From NCBI GenBank assembly GCA_944358675.1, contig CALVRN010000007.1, positions 1 to 53,948 of the forward strand: a stretch of 53,948 nucleotides of DNA, read 5' to 3'. Positions 26,965 to 35,885 of this stretch are shown one piece after another; the stretch's first letter is position 1; each line of letters begins with the position of its first letter. The notes below the pieces were generated by a model that saw nothing but the letters and a program-made list of their open reading frames with translations, was not told the origin of the DNA and ran no database searches. The position numbers and the translations under genes are program-made. Source of the DNA: an uncultured Bacilli bacterium (GTDB lineage Bacteria > Bacillota_I > Bacilli_A > RF39 > UBA660).

Positions 26965-28086
26965 ATGAAATTTGAAATTAAACAAGATGTCTTATTAGAA
27001 CATTTAAATTATGTCATAAGAGGTATATCAACAAAAAACTTAAGACCAATATTAAATTGTATAAAATTTGAACTAAACGATGAAGGTTTATATTTAATGA
27101 GTACTGATGGAGAAATATCTATCAAAACTTTTATTGATAAAAAAGAAATTAGCAATATTGACACTAAAGGAGAAATAGTTGTATCAGGAAGATATATATA
27201 TGAGATAATAAGAAAACTTCCTGGTGAAATAATTAATCTAGAAGAAGTAATAGATTCAAAACTTTATATAACAACAAATAATTCTTCTTTCACATTAAAT
27301 TGTAGCAATGTTAATGAATTTCCAGATTTAGAATTAGAATTCAATCAAAACCCTATAATTTTAAATCAAAAATTATTTAAAACAATTATCAGTCAAACAT
27401 CTTTTGCTACATCAGTAAGTGAAACAAGACCAGTCCTAACAGGTATAAACTTTAAAATAGAAGGAACTACATTAGAATGTACTGCCACCGATTCATATAG
27501 ATTAGCTGTAAAAAGAATAAATTTAGAAAACAATGTTGTGGAAAAAGCAAATATTATCATTCCAACAAAGAATTTAAACGAATTAGTTAAACTAATGAAT
27601 GAAGATGAAGACAATGTAGAAATGCATATCTTTGCTAATAAAGTTGTATTCAAATTTAATCAAATAATAATGATGACAAGGTTAATAAGTGGTACTTATC
27701 CAGATACATCAAAATTAATTCCAGAAACATATGAATTAACAATGAAAGTAAAATATGATGATTTATATAGTGCAATTGATAGAGCATCTCTATTAACTAA
27801 TGAAAGTGATAAAAATACAATAAAATTTGAAACAACTGGAAATACAGCATTAATTTCATCAAATATTCCTGAAATAGGAAATGTTGAAGAAAAAATTACT
27901 GTGGAAAAAAATAATGAAAGTGAAATAAAAATAGCCTTCAACTCCAAATTTATGATGGATGCCGTTAAGTCATTAGAATCAGAAGAAATAGAACTAATGT
28001 TCAATGGTGAAATAAAACCAATAATATTAAAAAATGTTGAAACAAGTGACTTAATTCAATTAATTTTACCAATAAGAACTTACTAA
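26965..28086 (+). CDS. dnaN: DNA polymerase III beta sliding clamp
   Basis: The 373-residue clamp subunit has three similar domains (starts MKFEIKQDVLLEHLNYV, contains SETRPVLTGINFKIE and ends LILPIRTY). It encircles DNA and tethers the polymerase. AAGGAG precedes the ATG. A terminator follows its stop, so the downstream comK-like gene is a separate unit. Confidence 0.97.
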   Translation: MKFEIKQDVLLEHLNYVIRGISTKNLRPILNCIKFELNDEGLYLMSTDGEISIKTFIDKKEISNIDTKGEIVVSGRYIYEIIRKLPGEIINLEEVIDSKLYITTNNSSFTLNCSNVNEFPDLELEFNQNPIILNQKLFKTIISQTSFATSVSETRPVLTGINFKIEGTTLECTATDSYRLAVKRINLENNVVEKANIIIPTKNLNELVKLMNEDEDNVEMHIFANKVVFKFNQIIMMTRLISGTYPDTSKLIPETYELTMKVKYDDLYSAIDRASLLTNESDKNTIKFETTGNTALISSNIPEIGNVEEKITVEKNNESEIKIAFNSKFMMDAVKSLESEEIELMFNGEIKPIILKNVETSDLIQLILPIRTY

Positions 28087-28101
28087 AAAAGTTCTTTTTT
28101 T
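28074..28101 (+). terminator. terminator of dnaN
   Basis: AAGAACTT, 7-base loop and AAGTTCTT, then T-run. The dnaN stop codon lies in the loop. Confidence 0.7.
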
Positions 28102-28181
28102 AATTTTATGACAAAAACTAACATTTTTCGACATAAAAAAAGAGTATAAGAGAAACAGCCATTTAAAGGCGAGGAGGTTTT

Positions 28182-28643
28182 ATGATAAAAGAAGAATATG
28201 AAATTAACTCATCAACATGTGCACTTATCCCCAAAGATAACTTTTCCACAGTAATAATTGAAAAACAAGAAGAAATTTCAATTTTATTACCAATTCAAAA
28301 AGTTATAGAATATAGTTGTGCATATTATGGAAGCTCATATAATGGTAGGGTTGATGGTTCGAAAAATGCATTAGGAAGCAAATATAAATTACCTATAATC
28401 ATAGAAGAAACAAGAGAATTAATTTTTTTTCCTACTTTATCACCAGAAAATAATGAATGTATTTGGATTTCATTAAATAATCTTGCAAATTACAAAAAAG
28501 TAGAAAATAATGTTGTTGTACAATTCAAAGAGAACAAAGAAATAACTGTAAACATTTCTTATGAATCATTTGAAAACCAAGTTTTAAGAGCTACCAAATT
28601 GTTGTTAATTTTAAAAAATCGAAAAAACGAAGCAAAATTATGA
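28182..28643 (+). CDS. comK: ComK-like competence transcription factor
   Basis: The 153-residue protein aligns by eye with Bacillus ComK across its core: EYEINSSTCALIP, KVIEYSCAYYGSSYNGR (40-56), FFPTLSPENNECIWIS (82-97) and ISYESFENQV (125-134). ComK activates DNA-uptake genes by binding paired AAAA-N5-TTTT boxes. The last ~40 residues of Bacillus ComK (192 aa), involved in oligomerisation and regulated proteolysis, are missing. GAGGAGG lies before the ATG. It occupies the usual place of yaaA between dnaN and recF, with terminators on both sides, so it is its own transcription unit. Confidence 0.8.
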   Translation: MIKEEYEINSSTCALIPKDNFSTVIIEKQEEISILLPIQKVIEYSCAYYGSSYNGRVDGSKNALGSKYKLPIIIEETRELIFFPTLSPENNECIWISLNNLANYKKVENNVVVQFKENKEITVNISYESFENQVLRATKLLLILKNRKNEAKL

Positions 28644-28644
28644 T

Positions 28645-28672
28645 AAAAATAGGTTATATTTAACCTATTTTT
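28645..28672 (+). terminator. terminator of the comK-like gene
   Basis: AAAAATAGGTTA, short loop and TAACCTATTTTT, directly after the TGA stop. Confidence 0.85.
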
Positions 28673-28690
28673 GCGTTAAAGCCCTTATTT

Positions 28691-28701
28691 TGTGGTATAA
28701 T
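28691..28701 (+). promoter_or_regulatory. extended -10 promoter of recF-gyrB-gyrA
   Basis: TGG followed by TATAAT (28696-28701) gives an extended -10. No good -35 is visible. It is 77 bp before recF. Confidence 0.55.
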
Positions 28702-28777
28702 GGTTATGAGGTATAGGAGTATGCAAAAGGCTATAATTTTAAAAATAGTTGCTTAAAAATAGGTAGTGAGGTAAAAC

Positions 28778-29896
28778 ATGATTATTAAAACACTTGATAT
28801 TCAAAATTTTAGAAACTACACATCTCTGAAATTAGAACTTGATAATAAGTTAAATATAATTTATGGACAAAATGGACAAGGTAAAACCAATTTATTAGAG
28901 AGTATTTATTTATTAGGTTTTACTACATCTCACAGAACTTTTACCTCAGATAATTTAATTAAAACCGGTGAAGAAAAAGCTATAATTAAAGGAAAACTTA
29001 TAAAAGATATATCCTATAATTTAGAAATTGACCTTACAAAATCAAAAAAACAAGTAAAAATTGATGACAAAATCATAAACAAAATTACCGACTACATAGA
29101 AAAGATGAATGTCATAATTTTTTCATCTGAAGATTTAGATTTAATTAAAGGATCACCAGGAGAAAGAAGAAAATATTTTAATTTAGAATTATCTCAACTA
29201 TCAATTAACTATTATAGTGCCATAAATGATTTTAATAAACTTTTAAAAATTCGTAATGAATACTTAAAAGAATTAAATCAAAATATACCTATTGATTTAA
29301 ATTATTTTCATATTCTAAATGATTATTTAGTAAGTAAAAGTATTTTTATTTATCAAATGAGAAATAAATTTGTGGAAAAATTAAATAAAATTTGTCCACC
29401 TATCTTTGAAGAAATAGCTAATATAAAAGGATTTAATATTAAGTATCATCCTTCAATAGAATTAGAAAATTTTGACAAAGAAACACTAAAAAAAGCATTA
29501 GAAGCTGCCTATAATAATCATCTAGAAAAAGAAATACATCTAAAATCTACATTATATGGTCCTCACAGAGATGATTTTACTTTCAACATAGAAACACATA
29601 ACTTAAGAGAATTTGGCTCACAGGGGCAGCAAAAAATGGCTGTAATAGCCTTAAAACTATCTGAAATAGAAGTCTTTAAAGACTTTAAACAAACAAGCCC
29701 TATTATATTACTTGATGATGTATTTAGTGATTTAGATAATACTAAAAAAAATAATTTATTAAAACATATTCAGGGTGATATGCAAGTTATTATTACAACA
29801 ACAGATTTAGATAGTATTGATAAAAAACTCCTATCCAAAGCTAAACTTATCCATATAAAAAATGGACAATTAAATGAAACAGAGGTGGAAAAATGA
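28778..29896 (+). CDS. recF: DNA replication and repair protein RecF
   Basis: The 372-residue SMC-like ATPase has Walker [14 protein letters not shown] near residue 30, the signature [18 protein letters not shown] near 280 and Walker [14 protein letters not shown]. It loads RecA at gaps. GAGGT precedes the ATG. Its TGA overlaps the gyrB ATG (ATGA), so translation is coupled. Confidence 0.96.
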   Translation: MIIKTLDIQNFRNYTSLKLELDNKLNIIYGQNGQGKTNLLESIYLLGFTTSHRTFTSDNLIKTGEEKAIIKGKLIKDISYNLEIDLTKSKKQVKIDDKIINKITDYIEKMNVIIFSSEDLDLIKGSPGERRKYFNLELSQLSINYYSAINDFNKLLKIRNEYLKELNQNIPIDLNYFHILNDYLVSKSIFIYQMRNKFVEKLNKICPPIFEEIANIKGFNIKYHPSIELENFDKETLKKALEAAYNNHLEKEIHLKSTLYGPHRDDFTFNIETHNLREFGSQGQQKMAVIALKLSEIEVFKDFKQTSPIILLDDVFSDLDNTKKNNLLKHIQGDMQVIITTTDLDSIDKKLLSKAKLIHIKNGQLNETEVEK

Positions 29897-31818
29897 ACGA
29901 AAATACCGAACACTATGATGTATCCGATATTCAGGTCTTAGAAGGACTAGAAGCTGTTAGAAAACGACCAGGAATGTATATCGGAACAACAGATGTTAAA
30001 GGACTTCACCATCTAGTATGGGAAATAGTTGATAATAGTATTGATGAAGCATTAGCAGGTTATTGTAATGCTATTGAGATTGTTATTAATAAAGGTAATT
30101 CTATAACAGTCAAAGATAATGGCCGTGGAATTCCTGTGGGAATTCACCCTAAAACTGGTCTTTCAACCGTTGAAACTGTTTATACTGTCTTGCATGCAGG
30201 AGGAAAATTTGGTGGTGGAGGTTATAAAGTTTCTGGTGGACTCCACGGAGTTGGAGCATCAGTAGTAAATGCCTTATCAAGTTGGACAGTAGTAACTGTA
30301 TATCATGAAGGTAAGATATATGAAGCTAAATTTAAAAATGGTGGACACATTGAACAAAAACTAACTGTAATTGGTGAATGCGATCCAAATAGAACAGGTA
30401 CAACTGTAACATTCAAACCAGATGCTGAAATATTTGATACAGATATCTTTGATTATGAAACTTTAAGAATAAGGACTAGAGAATTAGCATTCTTAAATAA
30501 AGGTTTAAAAATAACCTTAAGAGATGATCGTGATGAGGAAGATACAACTGGCGAAACCTTCCATTATGAAGGTGGTATTAGTGAATATGTTAAATATTTA
30601 AATAAAAACAAAACCCCAATTCAAAACGACATTATTCACCTATCTGGAGAAGATGAAGGTGTTTTCTTTGAAGTAGCAATGCAATATACAAAAGATTATA
30701 AAAGTAATATATATTCTTTTGTAAACAATATAAATACTCATGATGGAGGAACACATGAAGAAGGAGTTAGAAGAGCTTTAACTAGAGTAATAAATAACTA
30801 CGCAAGAAAAACAGGAATGTTAAAAGACAAAGATGAATCATTAAGTGGTGATGATGTTAAAGAAGGATTAACAATGATTGTTTCTTGTAAACACCCAAAC
30901 CCTCAATTTGAAGGACAAACAAAAGGAAGATTAGGAAATTCAGAAGTAAGAAAATTAGCTGATAAAGTGTTTGCTGAAGGTTTTGAAAGGTATTTACTAG
31001 AAAATCCAGATGAAGCAAGAATTATTGTTGATAAAAGTATGACAGCGGCTCGTGCAAGAGTAGCTGCAAAAAAAGCAAGAGAATTAACTAGAAGAAAAAG
31101 TGACTTAGATGTAATTAACTTTGGTGGAAAACTGGTAGATTGTAAAGATAAAGACCCATCAAAATGTGAAATATTTTTAGTCGAGGGAGATTCAGCTGGA
31201 GGTTCAGCAATCAAAGGAAGAGATTCAATGACTCAAGCAATTTTGCCATTAAGAGGAAAGATTTTAAATGTTGAAAAAGCTAGATTAGATAGAGCTTTAT
31301 CTAATGAAGAAATAAGAACAATTATAACAGCTTTTGGTACAGGAATAGGTCAAGAATTTGATTTAAAGAAATTAAGGTATCATAAAATTGTTATCATGAC
31401 CGATGCCGATGTCGATGGATCACACATTAGAGTATTATTACTTACCCTATTCTATCGCTTCTTTAGACCAATTATTGAAGCTGGGCATGTTTATGCAGCG
31501 CAGCCACCATTATTCTGTATTAAACATGGAAAAACAATTAAATATGTTTTAAATGAGGAAGAAAGAGATACCTATCTCGCATCTTTAAACCCAAATACTA
31601 AATACGAAATAACTCGTATGAAAGGTTTAGGTGAAATGGATGCTGAAGAATTAAATGAAACAACAATGGATATAAATAAACGTGTACTTAGAAAAATAAC
31701 TTTAGATGATGTAATGGCAGCTGATGAAGCATTTTCTAAATTAATGGGTGAAGAAGTAGAACCTAGAAGAAAATTCATCGAAGAAAATGCAACATATGCT
31801 GAAACAATAGATGTATAG
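29893..31818 (+). CDS. gyrB: DNA gyrase subunit B
   Basis: The 641-residue protein has the GHKL ATPase ([41 protein letters not shown]), the transducer, and the Toprim domain ([11 protein letters not shown], then [12 protein letters not shown]), ending in a [12 protein letters not shown] block. With GyrA it introduces negative supercoils. AGGTGG ribosome binding site overlaps the end of recF. Confidence 0.97.
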   Translation: MNENTEHYDVSDIQVLEGLEAVRKRPGMYIGTTDVKGLHHLVWEIVDNSIDEALAGYCNAIEIVINKGNSITVKDNGRGIPVGIHPKTGLSTVETVYTVLHAGGKFGGGGYKVSGGLHGVGASVVNALSSWTVVTVYHEGKIYEAKFKNGGHIEQKLTVIGECDPNRTGTTVTFKPDAEIFDTDIFDYETLRIRTRELAFLNKGLKITLRDDRDEEDTTGETFHYEGGISEYVKYLNKNKTPIQNDIIHLSGEDEGVFFEVAMQYTKDYKSNIYSFVNNINTHDGGTHEEGVRRALTRVINNYARKTGMLKDKDESLSGDDVKEGLTMIVSCKHPNPQFEGQTKGRLGNSEVRKLADKVFAEGFERYLLENPDEARIIVDKSMTAARARVAAKKARELTRRKSDLDVINFGGKLVDCKDKDPSKCEIFLVEGDSAGGSAIKGRDSMTQAILPLRGKILNVEKARLDRALSNEEIRTIITAFGTGIGQEFDLKKLRYHKIVIMTDADVDGSHIRVLLLTLFYRFFRPIIEAGHVYAAQPPLFCIKHGKTIKYVLNEEERDTYLASLNPNTKYEITRMKGLGEMDAEELNETTMDINKRVLRKITLDDVMAADEAFSKLMGEEVEPRRKFIEENATYAETIDV

Positions 31819-31828
31819 GAGGTAAAAC

Positions 31829-34270
31829 ATGGATCACACAAGAGATAGATTACAAGAAAACAACATAGTAAATGAAATTGAAAGTTCTTTTATAGAATAT
31901 TCAATGAGTGTTATTAAATCACGTGCCCTACCCGATTTAAGAGATGGTTTAAAACCTGTACATCGTCGTATTTTATATTCAATGTTTGAATCAGGATACA
32001 CTCCAGATAAACCTCATAAGAAAAGTGCAAAAACAGTCGGAGAAGTTATGGGTAACTATCACCCACATGGTGACTCAAGTATTTATGAAGCCATGGTTCG
32101 TATGGCTCAAGATTTTAGTTATAGATATCCTTTAATTGATGGGCATGGAAACTTTGGTAATATCGAAGGTTATGGTGCAGCAGCTATGCGTTATACCGAA
32201 TCTAGATTAGCTAAAATATCCTTAGAATTATTGCGAGATATAAATAAAAACACAGTAGATTTCACTACTAACTATGATGAAACAAGAAAAGAACCTGTAG
32301 TGTTACCTTCTCGTTTTCCAAATATTTTAGTTAATGGAACAATGGGTATTGCCGTTGGTATGGCAACCAATATACCACCACATAATCTAGGTGAAGTAAT
32401 AGATGGTTGTATTGCATATATTGATAATCCAGACATTGATACTGATGGATTAATGCAATATATTAAAGGACCAGATTTTCCAACTGGAGCGACAATACTA
32501 GGTAATAGTGGTATTAAAAAAGCCTATGAAACAGGTCGTGGAACAATTACCATTAGAAGTAAAGCTACAATTGAAGAAAAAAATGGTCGTCATTATATTG
32601 TAATTGATGAAGTACCTTATGGAGTAAATACTTCAGAGTTAAAAAACAAAGTTGCTGAACTTGTCCACACCAAAGTAATTGATGGTATATCTGATTATCA
32701 TACAGATCTAAAAGATGGTATTAAAATAACTATTACATTAAAAAAAGATGCTAATCCTCAAGTTGTTTTAAATAACTTATATAAACACACACAATTTCAA
32801 ACAACCTATGGAATTATCTTATTAATGCTTGATAATAATACTCCAAGAACTTTAGGACTAAAAGATATTATTTCAAAATATGTAGATTATCAAAAAGAAG
32901 TTATTATTAGAAGAACAAGATTTGATTTAGATAAAGCCGAAAAAAGAGTTCATATTTTAGAAGGATATAAAATAGCTCTTGATAATATCGATGATTTTAT
33001 TCAAATAATAAAAGAAGCTCAAACAGATACTGAAGCTAAAACAAAATTAATCTCTAAATATAGTTTAACTGAAATTCAAGCCGAAGCTATTTTAGAATTA
33101 AAATTACGTCGTTTAACAGGATTAGAAAGAGATAAAATTGAAGCCGAATTAAACGATTTATTAGAAAAAATTAAATATTACAAAGAAATTCTTGCATCAG
33201 AAGCCAAAGTATTAGAAATTATCAAAACAGAAATGTTAGAAATCAAAAATAAATATGGTGATGAAAGACATACAAACATTGATATGACAGCAATTGATTA
33301 CATAGAGGATGAATCACTCATACCTGTGGAAAACATCGTTGTAACCTTAACTAATAAAGGTTATATCAAACGTATGACTAGTGAAACCTATAAAACTCAA
33401 AATCGTGGCGGTGTTGGAATAAAAGGTATGACTACAAATGAAAATGATTTTGTGGAAAAACTAATATCAATGACAACCCATGATTACTTGATGTTCTTTA
33501 CCAACAAAGGTAAAGCATATAGAGTTAAAGGTTATGAAATACCACAATATAGTCGTCAATCAAAAGGTATACCAATAGTTAATTTATTACCATTTGATAA
33601 AGAAGAAGAAGTTACAGCAATGCTTAAAATAGATCAAAATGAAGATAATAAGAATATTGTATTTTGTACACAAAATGGATTAATCAAACGTACAGCATTA
33701 ACAGAATTTGAAAATATTAGAAACAGTGGAAAAATAGCTATTTCTTTAAAAGAAAATGATCAATTAATATCAGTGAAAAAAACAACTGGGGAAAATGAAA
33801 TAATTATTGCTGCCTCAAACGGAAGAATGATTAGATTTAATGAACAAGAAATTAGAATTATGGGTAGAACTGCATCAGGAGTTAAAGGTATTGACCTCGG
33901 TGATGGTAAATGTGTAGGTTGCGAAATAGCTAATCCAGATCAACAAATTCTAGTTGTAACCGAAAAAGGATATGGAAAACGTACTAATATAAATGAATAT
34001 CGTATGACACACCGTGGTAGTAAAGGTGTTAAAGCCTTAAATATAACCGAAAAAAATGGTAACATAGTATCATTTAAAATAGTAAATAGTGATGAAGATC
34101 TAATGATAATCACAAATAGTGGTATTATTATAAGGTTATCTGTAGATCAAATTTCTACAACTGGAAGAGTTGCACAAGGTGTAAGATTAATTCATTTAAA
34201 AGACAATCAAACAGTAAGTAGTATTGCTTTACTTGATAAAGAAACAGCAGAAGAAATTCAAGAAGAATAA
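31829..34270 (+). CDS. gyrA: DNA gyrase subunit A
   Basis: The 813-residue protein has the winged-helix breakage domain with catalytic tyrosine in [10 protein letters not shown], the quinolone region [17 protein letters not shown] with Ser and Glu at the usual sensitive positions, the coiled coil and GyrA box ([10 protein letters not shown]), and six beta-pinwheel repeats. AGGAGG and 10 bases separate it from gyrB. Confidence 0.97.
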   Translation: MDHTRDRLQENNIVNEIESSFIEYSMSVIKSRALPDLRDGLKPVHRRILYSMFESGYTPDKPHKKSAKTVGEVMGNYHPHGDSSIYEAMVRMAQDFSYRYPLIDGHGNFGNIEGYGAAAMRYTESRLAKISLELLRDINKNTVDFTTNYDETRKEPVVLPSRFPNILVNGTMGIAVGMATNIPPHNLGEVIDGCIAYIDNPDIDTDGLMQYIKGPDFPTGATILGNSGIKKAYETGRGTITIRSKATIEEKNGRHYIVIDEVPYGVNTSELKNKVAELVHTKVIDGISDYHTDLKDGIKITITLKKDANPQVVLNNLYKHTQFQTTYGIILLMLDNNTPRTLGLKDIISKYVDYQKEVIIRRTRFDLDKAEKRVHILEGYKIALDNIDDFIQIIKEAQTDTEAKTKLISKYSLTEIQAEAILELKLRRLTGLERDKIEAELNDLLEKIKYYKEILASEAKVLEIIKTEMLEIKNKYGDERHTNIDMTAIDYIEDESLIPVENIVVTLTNKGYIKRMTSETYKTQNRGGVGIKGMTTNENDFVEKLISMTTHDYLMFFTNKGKAYRVKGYEIPQYSRQSKGIPIVNLLPFDKEEEVTAMLKIDQNEDNKNIVFCTQNGLIKRTALTEFENIRNSGKIAISLKENDQLISVKKTTGENEIIIAASNGRMIRFNEQEIRIMGRTASGVKGIDLGDGKCVGCEIANPDQQILVVTEKGYGKRTNINEYRMTHRGSKGVKALNITEKNGNIVSFKIVNSDEDLMIITNSGIIIRLSVDQISTTGRVAQGVRLIHLKDNQTVSSIALLDKETAEEIQEE

Positions 34271-34308
34271 GAAAACTAACAAAATGTTTCACGTGAAACA
34301 TTAGAATA

Positions 34309-34335
34309 AAAGACGGAAAAACATCCGTTCTTTTT
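34309..34335 (+). terminator. terminator of gyrA
   Basis: ACGGA, a 7-base loop, TCCGT and TTCTTTTT, 39 bases after the stop and just after the first parS. Confidence 0.75.
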
Positions 34336-34462
34336 AATAAAAAAATCAATGTTTCACGTGAAACATATAGCGTTTCATTAATACTAATATTATAAATAAA
34401 AGAAAATTATCAATATCTAGAATAAGATATATATAATAAAAAATATTAAAATAATAAAAAAA

Positions 34463-34791
34463 ATATCCACAGTAATAATGTTTCACGTGAAACATTTTGA
34501 CAATTTCTAACAAATACTATTCGTATTTAACTATATTTAAAATGAAATATAATGTATATAAAAATTAGAAAGATATCCACAGTACTAATGTTTCACGTGA
34601 AACATTTTGGCAATTTCTAACAAATACTATTCGTATTTAACTATATTTAAAATGAAATATAATGTATATAAAAATTAAAAAGATATCCACAGCACTAATG
34701 TTTCACGTGAAACATTTTGGCAATTTCTAAAAATTATTGTTTATATTTAATTACGTTCAAAATAGGAATATAAGTATTTATAAAAATAAAA
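34463..34791 (+). repeat. 110-bp tandem repeat, each unit with DnaA-like box plus parS
   Basis: Three units begin at about 34463, 34573 and 34683, exactly 110 bp apart. Units 1 and 2 differ at only a few bases; unit 3 decays after about 50 bases. Each holds ATATCCACA, 7 bases, parS, then the common tail CAATTTCTAA and an AT-rich stretch ending near ATAATGTATATA. At the phase of a fourth unit a degraded palindrome TATTTCATGTAAATAT (34810) remains. Confidence 0.85.
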
Positions 34792-34958
34792 AACATTCGA
34801 AATTGTATATATTTCATGTAAATATATTAGAAATTTATTAATTTTAGTATTATAAATTAAATAAAATAATTCATTCGATTTAATCTATTTTAAAATAAAT
34901 CAATAATAAAAGCATTCATATTAAAAACAAAATTACATTACAATAATAAAGAAATAAA

Positions 34959-35004
34959 TTATCCACAGTACTAATGTTTCACGTGAAACATTAGTACTTT
35001 TTTT
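34959..35004 (+). promoter_or_regulatory. DnaA box next to parS inside a 32-bp perfect palindrome with T-run
   Basis: TTATCCACA (34959-34967) is followed 7 bases later by parS (34975). The palindrome extends from 34967 to 34998 without mismatch (arms AGTACTAATGTTTCAC) and is followed by six Ts, so the element could also act as a terminator. Its only short non-parS arms set it apart from the other copies. Confidence 0.6.
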
Positions 35005-35269
35005 ATAAATATAATTAATTCATCTCATACTATGTATATAAATTTATTATATTACACTAAATTTAATTAATTAAAGTTAAAAATAATATATTTTTCATAC
35101 ATTTATTAATTTAAAACAAATAAAATAATCAAAATGTTTCACGTGAAACATTGGTTAATATGTTTATATATTTATTATAAATTTGTTTAATCTATTTTTG
35201 ATAAAATGTTTCACGTGAAACATTAAATAAAAAAATACTGTGGAAAAACACTTTTTTTATCTACTTTTA

Positions 35270-35296
35270 TTGAAATTTTAATAAAAATATTATAAT
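35270..35296 (+). promoter_or_regulatory. promoter of SRP RNA
   Basis: TTGAAA (35270-35275), 15-bp spacer and TATAAT (35291-35296), about 9 bases before the RNA. The spacing is short but the hexamers are good. Confidence 0.5.
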
Positions 35297-35304
35297 ATAT
35301 TAAT

Positions 35305-35377
35305 GGTACAACATTTATAACTGAACCAGGTCAGAATCGGAAGATAGCAGCCTTAAGGTCCTCTAAATGTGTGTACC
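35305..35377 (+). ncRNA. ffs: SRP RNA (4.5S-like, short form)
   Basis: The core with the GGAA tetraloop (GGTCAGAATCGGAAGATAGC then AGCC) is the domain IV binding site for Ffh. Ends pair by GGTACA/TGTACC plus ACATTTA/TAAATGT, and T-run follows. At 73 nt it lacks the Alu domain of the ~270-nt Bacillus RNA. It sits just before tadA, whereas in Bacillus it follows tadA. Confidence 0.85.
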
Positions 35378-35396
35378 TTTTTATTTAGGTGATAAT

Positions 35397-35801
35397 ATGA
35401 ATAAATATATGGAAATAGCTCTCAAAGAAGCTCAAAAAAGTTTGAAAACAAATGATGTGCCAGTGGGCGCAGTTATTGTGGAAAATGATAAAATAATTGC
35501 AAAAGCTCATAATACAAGAGAAAAAAACTGTTCCATAATAGGACATGCCGAAATAAACGCAATTGAAAAAGCTTGTAAAGAGAAAAAAACATGGCATTTA
35601 GATACATGTACTTTATACGTAACCCTTGAGCCATGTCAAATGTGTATGGAAGCCGCAAAACAAGCACGAATTAAGTGTATAATATACGCAGCTGAACAAC
35701 AAAAACATCCTAATTTAAAAGAACCTCAAATGACTCAAATAAAAAATGTGGAAAACTCTAGTAATTTATTAAAACAATTCTTTCAAAGTAAAAGGAAATA
35801 A
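35397..35801 (+). CDS. tadA: tRNA adenosine-34 deaminase
   Basis: TadA makes inosine at tRNA-Arg A34. The 134-residue protein has the zinc/catalytic motif GHAEINAIEKA near residue 52 and the PCQMCMEA site near 83. I start at the ATG at 35397 (MNKYMEIALKEA): AGGTG is 6 bases upstream. An upstream in-frame ATG would lie within the SRP RNA. Confidence 0.95.
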   Translation: MNKYMEIALKEAQKSLKTNDVPVGAVIVENDKIIAKAHNTREKNCSIIGHAEINAIEKACKEKKTWHLDTCTLYVTLEPCQMCMEAAKQARIKCIIYAAEQQKHPNLKEPQMTQIKNVENSSNLLKQFFQSKRK

Positions 35802-35841
35802 GTATTTTAGCCTAAAAAAACAAAAACTTATTTTCTTTTAT

Positions 35842-35862
35842 TGTGGATAAATATGATATAAT
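35842..35862 (+). promoter_or_regulatory. dnaX promoter region with DnaA box
   Basis: TATAAT (35857-35862) lies 24 bp before the dnaX start. TGTGGATAA (35842-35850), the exact complement of TTATCCACA, sits just upstream in the spacer. DnaA may therefore repress or activate dnaX. Confidence 0.5.
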
Positions 35863-35885
35863 TATAACTAGTAGAGGTGATAAAA

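Larger units (their letters stand above)
34285..35222. repeat. parS: eight-copy parS array (centromere-like)
   Basis: The perfect 16-bp palindrome TGTTTCACGTGAAACA occurs at 34285, 34350, 34479, 34589, 34699, 34975, 35135 and 35207 (first base of each). This is the Bacillus Spo0J/ParB site. Eight perfect copies in 938 bp of non-coding sequence are not chance. In Bacillus sites are scattered over hundreds of kb; here they form one cluster 9 kb from dnaA. The gap (34271-35304) has no gene. ParB loading here should nucleate origin segregation and SMC recruitment. No parA/parB pair lies in the window. Confidence 0.95.

Noticed and set aside
28087-28133. ComK boxes (AAAA-N5-TTTT) before the comK-like gene
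   Set aside because: The one exact match overlaps the dnaN terminator stem, and the second has 6 spacing bases; in such AT-rich DNA chance matches are expected.
34271-35304. Hidden gene or mobile element in the 1-kb parS gap
   Set aside because: No frame of meaningful length, no transposase remnant and no target-site duplications; repeats are explained by the parS units.
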